Origin: Aeoliella straminimaris
GTDB lineage: Bacteria; Planctomycetota; Planctomycetia; Pirellulales; Lacipirellulaceae
Assembly (NCBI RefSeq): GCF_024054565.1
Contig: NZ_JAMXLR010000077.1
Location: 62,001 to 126,000 of the forward strand
Length of the DNA stretch: 64,000 nt
Direction: 5' to 3'
A program made the position numbers and the translations under genes. Below, piece after piece: positions 52,349 through 60,500 of the stretch (the first letter of the stretch is position 1; every line of letters starts with the position of its first letter). The notes under the pieces were generated by a model. That model did not search any database, was not told the DNA's origin, and saw only the letters and a program-made list of their open reading frames with translations.

Positions 52349-54694
52349 TTACCGCTTTCGCTTGCCCTTGCGACCTTTCCCTTTTCCTTTACCCTTGCTC
52401 TTGCCTTGGCGGTCTTTGCCAGGCGTGGCGCTCGATCGACTGGTTGGTGCGCGTCCGCCGCTGGTGTGGCCCAGCATGCGGAAGTCGAGTTCGCGGGCTT
52501 CCACGTCCACGGTGGCCACCGCCACGCGGACGATATCGCCCAATCGATACGAATTACCAGCCTGGAAACCCGTGATCGAGTGGCTATCGCGGTCGAATTT
52601 GTAGTAGTCGTCACCCAGGGCCGAAATGTGGATGAAGCCCTCGGCCGGAATGTCGCGGCCTACCACAAACAATCCAAAACGCTCGACGCCGGTGATGATG
52701 CCCTCCATCTCCATGCCGATCTTGTTTTCCAAGTAGTGCAGCAGCTTTACCTTGGTGAGCTCCCGCTCGGCGTTGGTGGCCCGCTGCTCGCGTTCGCTGC
52801 AATGGTCGCCCCAGATAAAGTAGTCCTCCATCTTCTGCGGCGGCTTTTGGCCTTCGTTCAGCGCGTTGATCAGGCGATGGATCGTCAGGTCGGGATACCG
52901 ACGAATCGGCGAGGTGAAGTGGCAGTAGCAATCGGCCGCCAGGGCGTAGTGGCCCTCGTCCTCGGGGCTGTAAATCGCTCGCTGCATCGAGCGGAGCACC
53001 GCGTAGTTCACCGCGTGGCGGCGGGGATCGCTTTCAACGTTGTCGAGCAGCTTCTGCAGTTCGAAGCGGCTTTCGAGGCTGTCGACCTTGAAGCCCAGGT
53101 CGCGGACGAAGCTGGTGAGTGCCTTGAGCTTGCGGCTGTCGGGATCGCCATGCACGCGGCGCAGGAAGATCATTCCCTCGTCCCGCAGCTTAGTGGCCAC
53201 CGCGATGTTGGCCGCCAGCATGAACTCTTCGATCATCTGGTGGCTCTCGGTGTTCACCTCGACGTGGGCGCCCGACATCTTGCCGTCGTCGTCCAGGTCG
53301 ATCTCCACCTCGGGCATCGAGAGCTCCAGCGCCCCGGCATTGAATCGGCGGGCGCGGAGAATCATCGCCAGCTCGAACATGTCGCCCAGCAGCGTGTCGA
53401 CTTCGGGCTTTAGGGTGTCGACAACTCCCTCGGCTTTGCGGGCAAGGGGGCGATCCACCAGTTTCTTGACCGACAGGTACTCGTCCACTTCTTCGTAGGT
53501 GAACCGGCGGCAGCTTTTGATGGCGCTCTTGAACACGTCCACGGCCACCGGTACACCCTCGGCCGATAGTTCGATTTCGCAGGTCATGGCGTAGCGAACC
53601 TTGCCGGGTTGCAGGCTCGCCAGGTTGTTCGAGATGATCTCCGGCAGCATCGGGATCACCGTGTCGGGCAGGTAGACGCTGGTCGCTCGGTTGTAGGCTT
53701 CGCTGTCGAGTGTCGTCTTCGGCGGCACGAAGTGACTGACGTCCGCGATGTGCACGCCCAGCAGCCAGTGGAAGCCTTCGCCGAACTTGCTGTCAATTCG
53801 CTTCAGCGAAATGGCGTCGTCGAAGTCCCGCGCAGTGGCCGGATCGATGGTGATGATGGTCTCGGCCGTCAGGTCACGGCGATCGGGGCCAATCGACTCG
53901 TCGAACTTGTCGGCCTGCGCGTGGGCGTCGGCAATCACTTCGTCGGAGAATTCGCCCGGCAGGCCGAATTCGTAGATGATGCTGGTGGTATCGACACCTG
54001 GCTCGCCCTTGCCGCCCAGCACCTGGACGATCACCGCTTCGCCATCGCGGCTGTGCGAAGGGAAGCGGACCATGTCGATCACCACCTTGTCGTCCGGCTT
54101 CACACCCTTGGCACCGGGGTCGCCGACGTAGATGGGATTGGTGAACACCTTGCCGTCGACCTCCACCAGTCCCATATCGGCCCGCTCGAAGTAGGTGCCG
54201 ACGAACTGGCTGGTGGAACGTTCCACCACGTCGATTACGCGTCCCTCCGGCTTGCCCTTGTAGCCCGACTGTTTGTCGATCTTGATGCGAACCGTATCGC
54301 CGGTATGGGCGTCGAGCGCGGCCTTCTTGGCGATGTGGATATCGGCATCGCGGCCAGCGCTGGCCTGCGTGCCCGCAGGGCGGACGAACCCCTCGCCGGT
54401 CGACACCCGGCGGAAGGTGCCGACGATCTGGTTCGAGGTGTCCTCCCGCTTGGGTTTCTTCTTAGGCGCCAGGTTTGCCCGCGAGGGATGATCCTCGTCC
54501 ACCGGCAGCACCAGGTGGTTTGGCCCGTACTCGAGCTCGCCGGCCTTTACCATCTTCTTGATGGTCCGCCGCACCGCCTTGATGCGGTCCTCCTCGATCA
54601 ACCCCAGCCGCTCGGCGATCACCACCGGCTTAATCGGCTTGTAGGCCGGCTGATTGGTGTAGGTGAAGATGGCAACGCGAAGATCAGAATCCAT
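52349..54694 (-). CDS. rnr: Ribonuclease R
   Basis: 781 residues. A 3'-5' processive exoribonuclease of the RNB family that degrades structured RNA. Domains in order: N-terminal winged helix (about 1-65), basic linker (PKKKPKRED), cold-shock domains (about 90-235), RNB catalytic domain (about 265-610) with the acidic motif TIDPATARDFDDAISL, HFTSPIRRYPDL and MIEEFMLAANIAVA, S1 domain (about 660-745, MEGIITGVERFGLFVVGRDI) and a Lys/Gly/Arg-rich tail (GKSKGKGKGKGRKGKRKR). Its start is an ATG with a heptamer array just upstream. Confidence 0.95.
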   Translation of the reverse strand: MDSDLRVAIFTYTNQPAYKPIKPVVIAERLGLIEEDRIKAVRRTIKKMVKAGELEYGPNHLVLPVDEDHPSRANLAPKKKPKREDTSNQIVGTFRRVSTGEGFVRPAGTQASAGRDADIHIAKKAALDAHTGDTVRIKIDKQSGYKGKPEGRVIDVVERSTSQFVGTYFERADMGLVEVDGKVFTNPIYVGDPGAKGVKPDDKVVIDMVRFPSHSRDGEAVIVQVLGGKGEPGVDTTSIIYEFGLPGEFSDEVIADAHAQADKFDESIGPDRRDLTAETIITIDPATARDFDDAISLKRIDSKFGEGFHWLLGVHIADVSHFVPPKTTLDSEAYNRATSVYLPDTVIPMLPEIISNNLASLQPGKVRYAMTCEIELSAEGVPVAVDVFKSAIKSCRRFTYEEVDEYLSVKKLVDRPLARKAEGVVDTLKPEVDTLLGDMFELAMILRARRFNAGALELSMPEVEIDLDDDGKMSGAHVEVNTESHQMIEEFMLAANIAVATKLRDEGMIFLRRVHGDPDSRKLKALTSFVRDLGFKVDSLESRFELQKLLDNVESDPRRHAVNYAVLRSMQRAIYSPEDEGHYALAADCYCHFTSPIRRYPDLTIHRLINALNEGQKPPQKMEDYFIWGDHCSEREQRATNAERELTKVKLLHYLENKIGMEMEGIITGVERFGLFVVGRDIPAEGFIHISALGDDYYKFDRDSHSITGFQAGNSYRLGDIVRVAVATVDVEARELDFRMLGHTSGGRAPTSRSSATPGKDRQGKSKGKGKGKGRKGKRKR

Positions 54695-54700
54695 CTGGGA

Positions 54701-54735
54701 GGGGCTGGGGGCTAGGGGCTAGGGACGAGGGACTC
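54701..54735. repeat. Heptamer tandem array upstream of rnr
   Basis: Five 7-base units: GGGGCTG, GGGGCTA, GGGGCTA, GGGACGA, GGGACTC. The array begins 6 bases upstream of the rnr start codon. Confidence 0.7.
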
Positions 54736-54820
54736 TAACGCAAGAGCCCCAATAGCTGGCGAGCGACGCCTCGCCGGACAGTCCTTTCATCGTACTCTTT
54801 ATCCAGACCCGGTGTTAGCC

Positions 54821-55374
54821 GGTGGAGTTCACCCCAGCGAGCCGGAAGCGTCACCGCCCGGAGTGAACCACCGAGGAATTTTCAACCACGGAGAGCACAG
54901 AGGTCACGGAGAAGAGTTGGAACACTAATCCACGCTAATAACCACTACTTGTGTTAGCGAATATTAGCGCCGGTTAGTGTTTGATATGCCATCGGAACGG
55001 CTATTGATTCGCTTCAACTACGCGCCTCACCAAATCGGCACCTTGCTGCATATATTCTCGGATCGCAGGATCTTCGACATCAGATAGAGACTCCGATTCC
55101 ATCACGATGATTTCTCCGAGCTCTACAAGCTCAGGATCGAGTGACGCACCTTTCGCTCCGTGGGCGATTACTATCTCGGTCAGGGAGCCAGGCACGTAGT
55201 CTTCCATATGTGCTGGTGGGCCCGCTTCCAGGTAATTTCGACACTCGATTTGCAAAGATGTTTGTCGGTGGCCGCAACCAGTCGTGACAACGAACAATGT
55301 GGTCGCCACCAAGATCCATTTCATCGTGTGTGGCATTGCAATCTCCTCTGCGCTCTCTGTGTCCTCCGTGGTGA
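54821..55374. mobile_element. Repeat-bounded cargo unit E4 (9-base arrays), between rnr and terC
   Basis: Left part: a hairpin module containing GCGAGCCGGAAGCGTCA (about 54821-54872; its core is also in E3), then the nonamers CACGGAGAG, CACAGAGGT, CACGGAGAA (54887-54913), then an inner inverted repeat (54921-54940 with 54962-54981, 17 of 20 bases). Right part, inverted: CCACGGAGG, ACACAGAGA, GCGCAGAGG (reverse complement of 55345-55371). The right end is 3 bases from the terC stop codon. The cargo lipoprotein gene lies between the inner hairpin and the right array. Confidence 0.6.
55001..55336 (-). CDS. Small lipoprotein, cargo of unit E4
   Basis: 111 residues from the ATG at 55336, behind a perfect GAGGAG Shine-Dalgarno whose GAGG is the end of the repeat array. 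The signal peptide WILVATTLFVVTTGCG ends in a TTGC lipobox, so a lipidated Cys near residue 20 is expected. The mature part is acidic (LQIECRNYLEAGPPAHMEDY, LGEIIVMESESLSDVEDPAI). The upstream frame codes a TTEDTESAEE peptide from the array and is not part of the gene by my reading. Function unknown. Confidence 0.6.
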   Translation of the reverse strand: MPHTMKWILVATTLFVVTTGCGHRQTSLQIECRNYLEAGPPAHMEDYVPGSLTEIVIAHGAKGASLDPELVELGEIIVMESESLSDVEDPAIREYMQQGADLVRRVVEANQ

Positions 55375-56262
55375 TTAAGCCGTGCCGCCGGCCTTGGCTT
55401 TGTTCATCGCCTGCAGCTTCTTCTGGTAGCGGCCTTGGACGATGTCGACTACCACCAGCACGGCGATCACGAAGTAGAAGGTGCTCTTGGCCATCGGCTC
55501 GACGATGTAGCCGAACAGGTGCAGGTGCGCCAGGTGGCCGCCTTCGGAGATCAGCAGCACGCCGACGATGAACAGGATGAACAGGCCGAGCACCTCGTAC
55601 AGGCGGTTCTTCTTCAGGAAGGCCGACACGGTATCGGCCAGCACGATCATCAGTACGCCGCTGATGACGATGGCCACCGCCATGATCCAGAAGTCGTGCG
55701 TCAGGGCCATGGCCGACAGGATCGAGTCGAACGAAAACACCAGGTTCATCAGCACGATCCAAAAGATCACGGCGCCCACGCTTTTGCGGCCGCCCTCTTT
55801 CACATCGTGGCCCGGTTCGTCGATGGAGATCAGGTGATGAATCTCCTTGACGGCCGTATAAAGAATGAACGCCCCACCGGCCAGCGAAATCAGACTGTGC
55901 AGCGTGAACGCCCCGGATGTGTCGTGGTCTTTCGAGAGCCCCGGTATGGTGAAGCCAAAGAGCGGCTCCTGCACGTACTCCAAAACGCTGAGAATCACAA
56001 ACAGCAGAATGATTCGCAGCACGATGGCAATGCCAATGCCCAGTCGCCGCACGTACGCCTGCTTCTCCTCGGGCGCCCGCTTCGACTCGATGGAGATGTA
56101 CAGCAGGTTATCGAACCCCAGCACTGCCTGCAGCAACACGAGCATCAGCAGCGTGAACAAGCTATTCAGGGGATTGTCGATGATCGGCTGGAAGGAGAAC
56201 ATTTCCATCGGCAAGATGGCCAGGCTGGGGAGCATTGATTGGTGCATGGCGACGAAATCCAT
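55375..56262 (-). CDS. TerC family integral membrane protein
   Basis: 295 residues with about eight transmembrane helices. Both TerC hallmark motifs with membrane-buried Asp are visible: LGFDNLLYISI near the first core helix and FSFDSILSAMALTHD near the middle. Other segments are LISLAGGAFILYTAVKEIHH, WIMAVAIVISGVLMIVLADT and LFILFIVGVLLISEGGH. TerC/Alx-type proteins are linked to metal-ion (manganese) export, pH stress and tellurite resistance; the ion here is not assigned. Its stop codon touches repeat unit E4. Confidence 0.9.
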   Translation of the reverse strand: MDFVAMHQSMLPSLAILPMEMFSFQPIIDNPLNSLFTLLMLVLLQAVLGFDNLLYISIESKRAPEEKQAYVRRLGIGIAIVLRIILLFVILSVLEYVQEPLFGFTIPGLSKDHDTSGAFTLHSLISLAGGAFILYTAVKEIHHLISIDEPGHDVKEGGRKSVGAVIFWIVLMNLVFSFDSILSAMALTHDFWIMAVAIVISGVLMIVLADTVSAFLKKNRLYEVLGLFILFIVGVLLISEGGHLAHLHLFGYIVEPMAKSTFYFVIAVLVVVDIVQGRYQKKLQAMNKAKAGGTA

Positions 56263-56299
56263 GTGGGAGGCGACGAAAGCAAAGCGGAGCGTAATGTAT

Positions 56300-56333
56300 C
56301 AAAAAAAAGCCGACGAGGTGTAGCTCGTCGGCT
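56300..56333 (-). terminator. Strong intrinsic terminator of the yhaM-like gene
   Basis: On the minus strand AGCCGACGAG (56333-56324), a 6-base loop and CTCGTCGGCT (56317-56308) form a perfect 10-bp stem, and eight T residues follow immediately. It lies about 110 bases after the stop of the gene at 56442 and 40 bases before the terC start. Confidence 0.88.
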
Positions 56334-56429
56334 ATTGTTGCAGGTGAGTGATGTGCGTGGCGTGAAATTCAAGCACTGCGTTTTGGCAGATCCTGCGGGT
56401 CGCTGAACTCCCCCCCAGGATGACAAGAC

Positions 56430-56445
56430 TTACTCACCTACTCAC
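56430..56445. repeat. Octamer pair overlapping the yhaM-like stop codon
   Basis: TTACTCAC and CTACTCAC are adjacent 8-base units related to the array at 38442-38481. On the minus strand the TGA stop codon lies inside the second unit, so the array begins exactly at the gene end. Confidence 0.45.
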
Positions 56446-57413
56446 TCTTCCGTCACTCCCTTATACAACTTCCGCCCCAAGTTGCCAAAGTACTGTGTCC
56501 AGTTGCTGTCGGAGTTCGGGCAGTCGGCGATCAGGGTGCCGAAGCTGTTGATTTTGGCGTCCAGGTTGTCGAGGTGGTGCAAGGCGACCGCTTCGAGCGT
56601 CATCGGCAGCTTGGCGCTGCCGTATTCGTACTCGCCGTGGTGGCTGATGATCATGTGCTTGATTTCAATGGCCAGCGGCTTGGGGAACGGCTCGCCGGAG
56701 AGCCGCTCGGCCTCCACAATCTTACTGTCCAAGAGACTCATCGCCATGACCATATGCCCCAGCAGTTGGCCTTCGTCGGTGTAGCCAATCTCCCGATCGT
56801 ACGACAGCTCGTCGATCTTGGAAGCGTCGTGCAAAAAAGCGCCGATCAGCAGCTTGTCTTCATCGATCTGCGGATACCGCGGGGCCACCAGCAGCACCAG
56901 TTCCATCACGCTCACCACGTGTTCCAGCAGGCCACCTTTGTAGGCGTGGTGGTTCTTCATGCCGGCTGGGGCGGTGGTGAACTTCTTCATGAACTCGTCG
57001 TCCATCAGGAAACACTCGGCCAGGTTCTTCAGCTCCGGTGTCTTGATGCCGCGGAGGAGCTCGGCCAGCCGCGTGGCGTACTGATCGATCTCGGCCGGCT
57101 GCCGGACCATGAAGTCCCCCTCATCCACCTCGTCGGGCCGAGCGCGGCGGATCGAGTTGATGATCAGTTGCATATTGCCCTGGAACAACTGCGTGCTGCC
57201 ATCCACCAGCACGTAGTCGCCATTGTCGAAGTCCTTGTAATCCTTCTCGCTCGCATTCCACAGGCGGGAGTCGATCGAACCGCTGCGGTCCGCCAGCTGC
57301 AGTTGCAGGTAGTAATTGCCGTTGCGGTTGGGCCGCAGGTTCTTGTCGCTGGCAAGGAACGTCTGGTGAACGTGCTCGTTGTGGGCCAATTGGGTCGCGT
57401 AACGTCGGGACAT
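56442..57413 (-). CDS. YhaM-type 3'-5' exoribonuclease (OB fold plus HD domain)
   Basis: 323 residues. Residues about 15-95 form an OB-fold (NGNYYLQLQLADRSGSIDSR, YVLVDGSTQLFQGNMQLIIN) and residues about 155-290 an HD phosphohydrolase domain with the metal ligands HHAYKGGLLEH and FLHDASKIDEL, then IISHHGEYEYGS. This architecture matches B. subtilis YhaM and related RNases that trim RNA or single-stranded DNA. It is one gene away from RNase R, suggesting a local RNA-turnover link. It has its own intrinsic terminator. Start ATG at 57413. Confidence 0.88.
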   Translation of the reverse strand: MSRRYATQLAHNEHVHQTFLASDKNLRPNRNGNYYLQLQLADRSGSIDSRLWNASEKDYKDFDNGDYVLVDGSTQLFQGNMQLIINSIRRARPDEVDEGDFMVRQPAEIDQYATRLAELLRGIKTPELKNLAECFLMDDEFMKKFTTAPAGMKNHHAYKGGLLEHVVSVMELVLLVAPRYPQIDEDKLLIGAFLHDASKIDELSYDREIGYTDEGQLLGHMVMAMSLLDSKIVEAERLSGEPFPKPLAIEIKHMIISHHGEYEYGSAKLPMTLEAVALHHLDNLDAKINSFGTLIADCPNSDSNWTQYFGNLGRKLYKGVTEE

Positions 57414-57418
57414 TTGGG

Positions 57419-57596
57419 AGGATTCGGGGGTCAGAGGTCGGGGGTCAGGGAACCCAGGGTAACACGTTTTCTCGGTCGGAAACTAGCCGACGAGCTCCGA
57501 CCTGCCCGTGGCCAGACTCGGATTTAACTGAACATGCGTGTGCTTTAGAATGTCGAATCTTGAAACCCTGACCCCCAACCCCCGAAACCCGACTCC
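57419..57596. repeat. Inverted heptamer arrays between yhaM-like and proS (unit E7)
   Basis: Left array (57419-57453): AGGATTC, GGGGGTC, AGAGGTC, GGGGGTC, AGGGAAC. Right array (57562-57596), inverted: GAAACCC, TGACCCC, CAACCCC, CGAAACC, CGACTCC. The right array ends two bases before the proS ATG and the left begins five bases from the yhaM-like ATG. No cargo. The unit fills the whole divergent promoter region, so it may also affect expression. Confidence 0.7.
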
Positions 57597-57598
57597 TC

Positions 57599-59095
57599 AT
57601 GGCCAAGACCGCTATCACCCCCACTCGCGAGCAAGATTACCCCGAATGGTACCAGCAGGTCATCAAAGCCGCTGATCTGGCCGAGACTTCCGACGTCCGC
57701 GGCTGCATGGTCATCAAACCGTGGGGCTACGCCATCTGGGAGAATATGCAGCGGAAGCTGGACGACATGTTCAAGGCCACCGGGCACGAGAACGCGTACT
57801 TCCCGCTGTTCATCCCCATGAGCTTCCTCGAAAAGGAAGCCGAGCACGTTGAGGGATTCGCCAAGGAATGCGCCGTGGTGACGCACCACCGGCTGGTCGA
57901 TAATGGCTCCGGCGGCCTGATGCCTGATCCCCAGGCCAAGCTCGAAGAACCGCTGATCGTTCGCCCCACCAGCGAGACGATTATCGGCGCCACGTTCGCC
58001 CGCTGGGTGCAGAGCTACCGCGACTTGCCCATCCTGATCAATCAATGGGCCAATGTGGTCCGCTGGGAGATGCGGACCCGCATGTTCCTTCGCACGGCCG
58101 AGTTCCTCTGGCAGGAAGGCCACACGGTGCACGCTACGAGCGAGGAGGCCCAGGAGGAGACTCGGCAGATGCTCGACGTGTACGCCGACTTCGCCGAGAA
58201 TTACATGGCGATGCCCGTGATCAAGGGGCGCAAGACCGCCGGCGAGCGGTTCCCTGGCGCCGTCGACACGCTTTCGATCGAAGCGATGATGCAGGATCGC
58301 AAAGCCCTGCAAGCTGGCACCAGCCACTTCCTGGGTCAGAACTTCGCCAAGGCGCAGGACATCAAGTTCCAAAGCGAGTCGGGTGACCTGACCCACGCTT
58401 GGACCACCAGTTGGGGCGTCTCGACGCGGCTCGTCGGTGGATTGATCATGAGCCACGCCGACGACGATGGCATGGTTATCCCGCCCAAGCTGGCCCCCGC
58501 GCACGTGGCGATTTTGCCCATCTACAAGAACGACGAAGAGCGAGCCGTGGTGCTGCCCTACTGCCAGTCGCTCAAGGCCGAGCTCGAAGCCCAGACATTC
58601 GACGGCGCGGCGGTCCGCGTGAAGCTGGACGATCGCGACATCCGCGGCGGCGACAAGAAGTGGCAATGGGTGAAGCGCGGCGTTCCGATCCGCGCCGAGA
58701 TCGGCCCCCGCGACGTGAAGGGCGAGGGAGCGTTCGTCGCCCGTCGCGACATTGGCGGCAAAGGCACCGGTACGCCCCGCGGCGAACTGGTCGCTGGGAT
58801 CACCAAGATGCTCGAGGAGATGCAGCAGAACCTGTACGACCGGGCCGCGAAGCTCCGCGAAGAGTCTACGGTCGAGCTCAACTCGATGGACGAGTTCCAG
58901 AAGTTCTTCGCCGAAGACGCCCCCGGTGGCATGGCCTACTGCCACTTCGTCGACGGGGCGGAGATGGAAGCGAAGCTCAAAGCGATGAAGCTCACCGCGC
59001 GCTGTATTCCTCTGGATGGGAAAGAGGAAAAAGGCAAGTGCATCTTCACCGGCGGCGAGAGCCAGCAGCGCGGGGTATTTGCGCGAGCGTACTAG
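57599..59095 (+). CDS. proS: Prolyl-tRNA synthetase (short, archaeal/eukaryal-type)
   Basis: 498 residues, as expected for the short ProS without the editing domain. Class II motifs: motif 1 region (IWENMQRKLDDMFKATGHEN, FPLFIPMSFL), motif 2 (NQWANVVRWEMRTRMFLRTA, FLWQEGHTVHAT), motif 3 region (HTHAWTTSWGVSTRLVGGLI-like THAWTTSWGVSTRLVGGLIM). The anticodon-binding domain follows (VAILPIYKNDEE), then a zinc-type C-terminal domain with few Cys (CHFVDG, KGKCIFTGG). Charges tRNA-Pro with proline. Starts at an ATG directly after a heptamer array. Confidence 0.95.
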   Translation: MAKTAITPTREQDYPEWYQQVIKAADLAETSDVRGCMVIKPWGYAIWENMQRKLDDMFKATGHENAYFPLFIPMSFLEKEAEHVEGFAKECAVVTHHRLVDNGSGGLMPDPQAKLEEPLIVRPTSETIIGATFARWVQSYRDLPILINQWANVVRWEMRTRMFLRTAEFLWQEGHTVHATSEEAQEETRQMLDVYADFAENYMAMPVIKGRKTAGERFPGAVDTLSIEAMMQDRKALQAGTSHFLGQNFAKAQDIKFQSESGDLTHAWTTSWGVSTRLVGGLIMSHADDDGMVIPPKLAPAHVAILPIYKNDEERAVVLPYCQSLKAELEAQTFDGAAVRVKLDDRDIRGGDKKWQWVKRGVPIRAEIGPRDVKGEGAFVARRDIGGKGTGTPRGELVAGITKMLEEMQQNLYDRAAKLREESTVELNSMDEFQKFFAEDAPGGMAYCHFVDGAEMEAKLKAMKLTARCIPLDGKEEKGKCIFTGGESQQRGVFARAY

Positions 59096-59202
59096 GGGGT
59101 TGATAGGGCTGGTTCAAGGGAGAACCGCGTAGTTCGTTGACAGCGAAACGTGGTGGTGTTATTTTGTTCACGTTCTGGTGAATGGAGTCACTTCCCCCTA
59201 GC

Positions 59203-59221
59203 CGGACCGCCACGCGGTCCG
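59203..59221. repeat. REP palindrome upstream of the RAYT-like gene
   Basis: CGGACCGC-CAC-GCGGTCCG, perfect 8-bp stem and 3-base loop, 19 bases before the RAYT-like start codon. Exact reverse complement of the palindrome at 38214-38232. The following CGAAC is shared with the degenerate copy at 59796 as CGAAT. Confidence 0.75.
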
Positions 59222-59240
59222 CGAACAAGTCTCCCACACC

Positions 59241-59723
59241 ATGCCCTGCTACCTCTTCACTTACCACGCGTACGGATCGTGGATGCCGAACCGCGAGCGG
59301 GGATACGTTCGTCGCGATGAGGGGCTCGTCGCGCAGGATGCCCATATGGATCGACTTTACGTCGAGTCGATGAAGGGCGATCAAATCCGTCTGACGGCTG
59401 AGCTTCAACGGGTAATCGCTCTTAGCGTTGTCGCTTCGCAAGAGAGGCAACGATTTGTTGCGTGCTATACCGCTACAGATATCTCTCATGCACACGTGCT
59501 TATCTCGTGGACCGACGGCCGAGACGCGGTGAAGATGCGAGGTCTCGTAAAAGGGTCGCTTAGCCGAGCCCTGAATGCCGCGTTTCGCTCGCAAAAGTGG
59601 TTCAGCGAGGGGGGAAGCCGTAAGCGAGTTCGCACTCGCAGTCATTTCGACTACCTGCTCGGCACTTATCTCCCTTCGCATCGCGGAGTAAAGTGGAGTC
59701 GCTACACAGGCTTTGTGACTTAG
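59241..59723 (+). CDS. RAYT-like HUH (Y1) transposase-family protein
   Basis: 160 residues from the ATG at 59241. It belongs by pattern to the REP-associated tyrosine transposase-like (Y1_Tnp) family: the start FTYHAYGSWMPNRERGYV, the HUH metal motif HAH (83-85 in DISHAHVLIS), and the C-terminal FDYLLGTYLPSHRGVKWSRY with candidate nucleophile Tyr. Such proteins nick single-stranded DNA at REP palindromes and are thought to spread or process them. REP palindromes lie on both sides here (59203, 59727, 59796). Composition is AT-richer than neighbours. Complete and apparently intact. Confidence 0.8.
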   Translation: MPCYLFTYHAYGSWMPNRERGYVRRDEGLVAQDAHMDRLYVESMKGDQIRLTAELQRVIALSVVASQERQRFVACYTATDISHAHVLISWTDGRDAVKMRGLVKGSLSRALNAAFRSQKWFSEGGSRKRVRTRSHFDYLLGTYLPSHRGVKWSRYTGFVT

Positions 59724-59726
59724 TCG

Positions 59727-59814
59727 CGGAGGGCGTGGCCCTCCGGCTATTGGGTACTCTACTGCAGCGTTTCCACTTGCATTCGACTTTAATACCGGAC
59801 CGCCTCGCGTTCCG
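59727..59814. repeat. Two REP-like palindromes downstream of the RAYT-like gene
   Basis: CGGAGGGC-GTG-GCCCTCCG (59727-59745) is a perfect 8-bp stem starting 4 bases after the stop codon. CGGACCGC-CTC-GCGTTCCG (59796-59814) is a one-mismatch copy of the upstream REP. Both end near CGGC/GCGAA strings, as REP units do. Confidence 0.65.
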
Positions 59815-59852
59815 CGAATCCACCGCGCGTCTGCAATCCTAAACACATCCCC

Positions 59853-60422
59853 ATGGGTTCCATCCACCCCCCACAACCGGTTCTCAGGCTCGTCGCGATC
59901 ATCAGTCGGTACGACGAAGCACTCGCGTGGGCTCGCGAGCGCGTGGAAGCCGAGTGGGGGGAGCATGCGGTGGTGAGCGATGCGTTCGTGTTTCACGATA
60001 CCGATTACTACGATGCCGAAATGGGCATTGAGCTGAAGAAGCAGTTCGTTTGCTCCGCGGTGCTCGCGAATCCCGGTGAGCTGGCCAGCGTGAAGCACCT
60101 CACCAATGGGTGGGAAGCCGAATATGCCGCCGCGGCCGATCATCCTGAGCCGCGGCCGCTGAATCTCGATCCCGGTTACATCGCCGAGTCGAAGCTGGTG
60201 CTGGCATCGACCAAGAATCACTCGCACCGCATCTACCTGTCGCGCGGCATCTACGCCGAAATTACGCTGGGGTATTCCCGCAGTTCGGGGTGGAAATCGA
60301 TGCCGTGGACCTATCCGGATTACCAGCGGGACGACTTTCAGCAGTATTTCACCGCTGCCCGGGGGTATCTCCGCCAGCAGCTGCGGAGCCGGGCGCCGGG
60401 CGAAGAATTGCCCATTGATTGA
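59853..60422 (+). CDS. DUF4416 family protein
   Basis: 189 residues from the ATG at 59853. The layout matches DUF4416: VLRLVAIISRYDEALAWARE near the start, FVFHDTDYYDAEMGIELKKQ, NLDPGYIAESKLVLASTKNH, HRIYLSRGIYAEITLGYSR and WKSMPWTYPDYQ. The family is frequent in planctomycetes and other deep-branching bacteria and has no known function; the conserved Asp, His and Lys residues suggest a metal- or nucleotide-binding enzyme (inference). The next gene starts 78 bases downstream on the same strand. Confidence 0.88.
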   Translation: MGSIHPPQPVLRLVAIISRYDEALAWARERVEAEWGEHAVVSDAFVFHDTDYYDAEMGIELKKQFVCSAVLANPGELASVKHLTNGWEAEYAAAADHPEPRPLNLDPGYIAESKLVLASTKNHSHRIYLSRGIYAEITLGYSRSSGWKSMPWTYPDYQRDDFQQYFTAARGYLRQQLRSRAPGEELPID

Positions 60423-60500
60423 CCCGCCCCGCCGTGGCGGCCTAAGATTTGAAAAGGCCCCCATTTTTGTCCGTGTTGAATTTCCAGCGAGCTTTCTCCT

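Noticed and set aside
55337..55762. N-terminal extension of the small lipoprotein
   Set aside because: The frame is antisense to terC and the repeat arm; the lipobox signal and GAGGAG site define the start at 55336.
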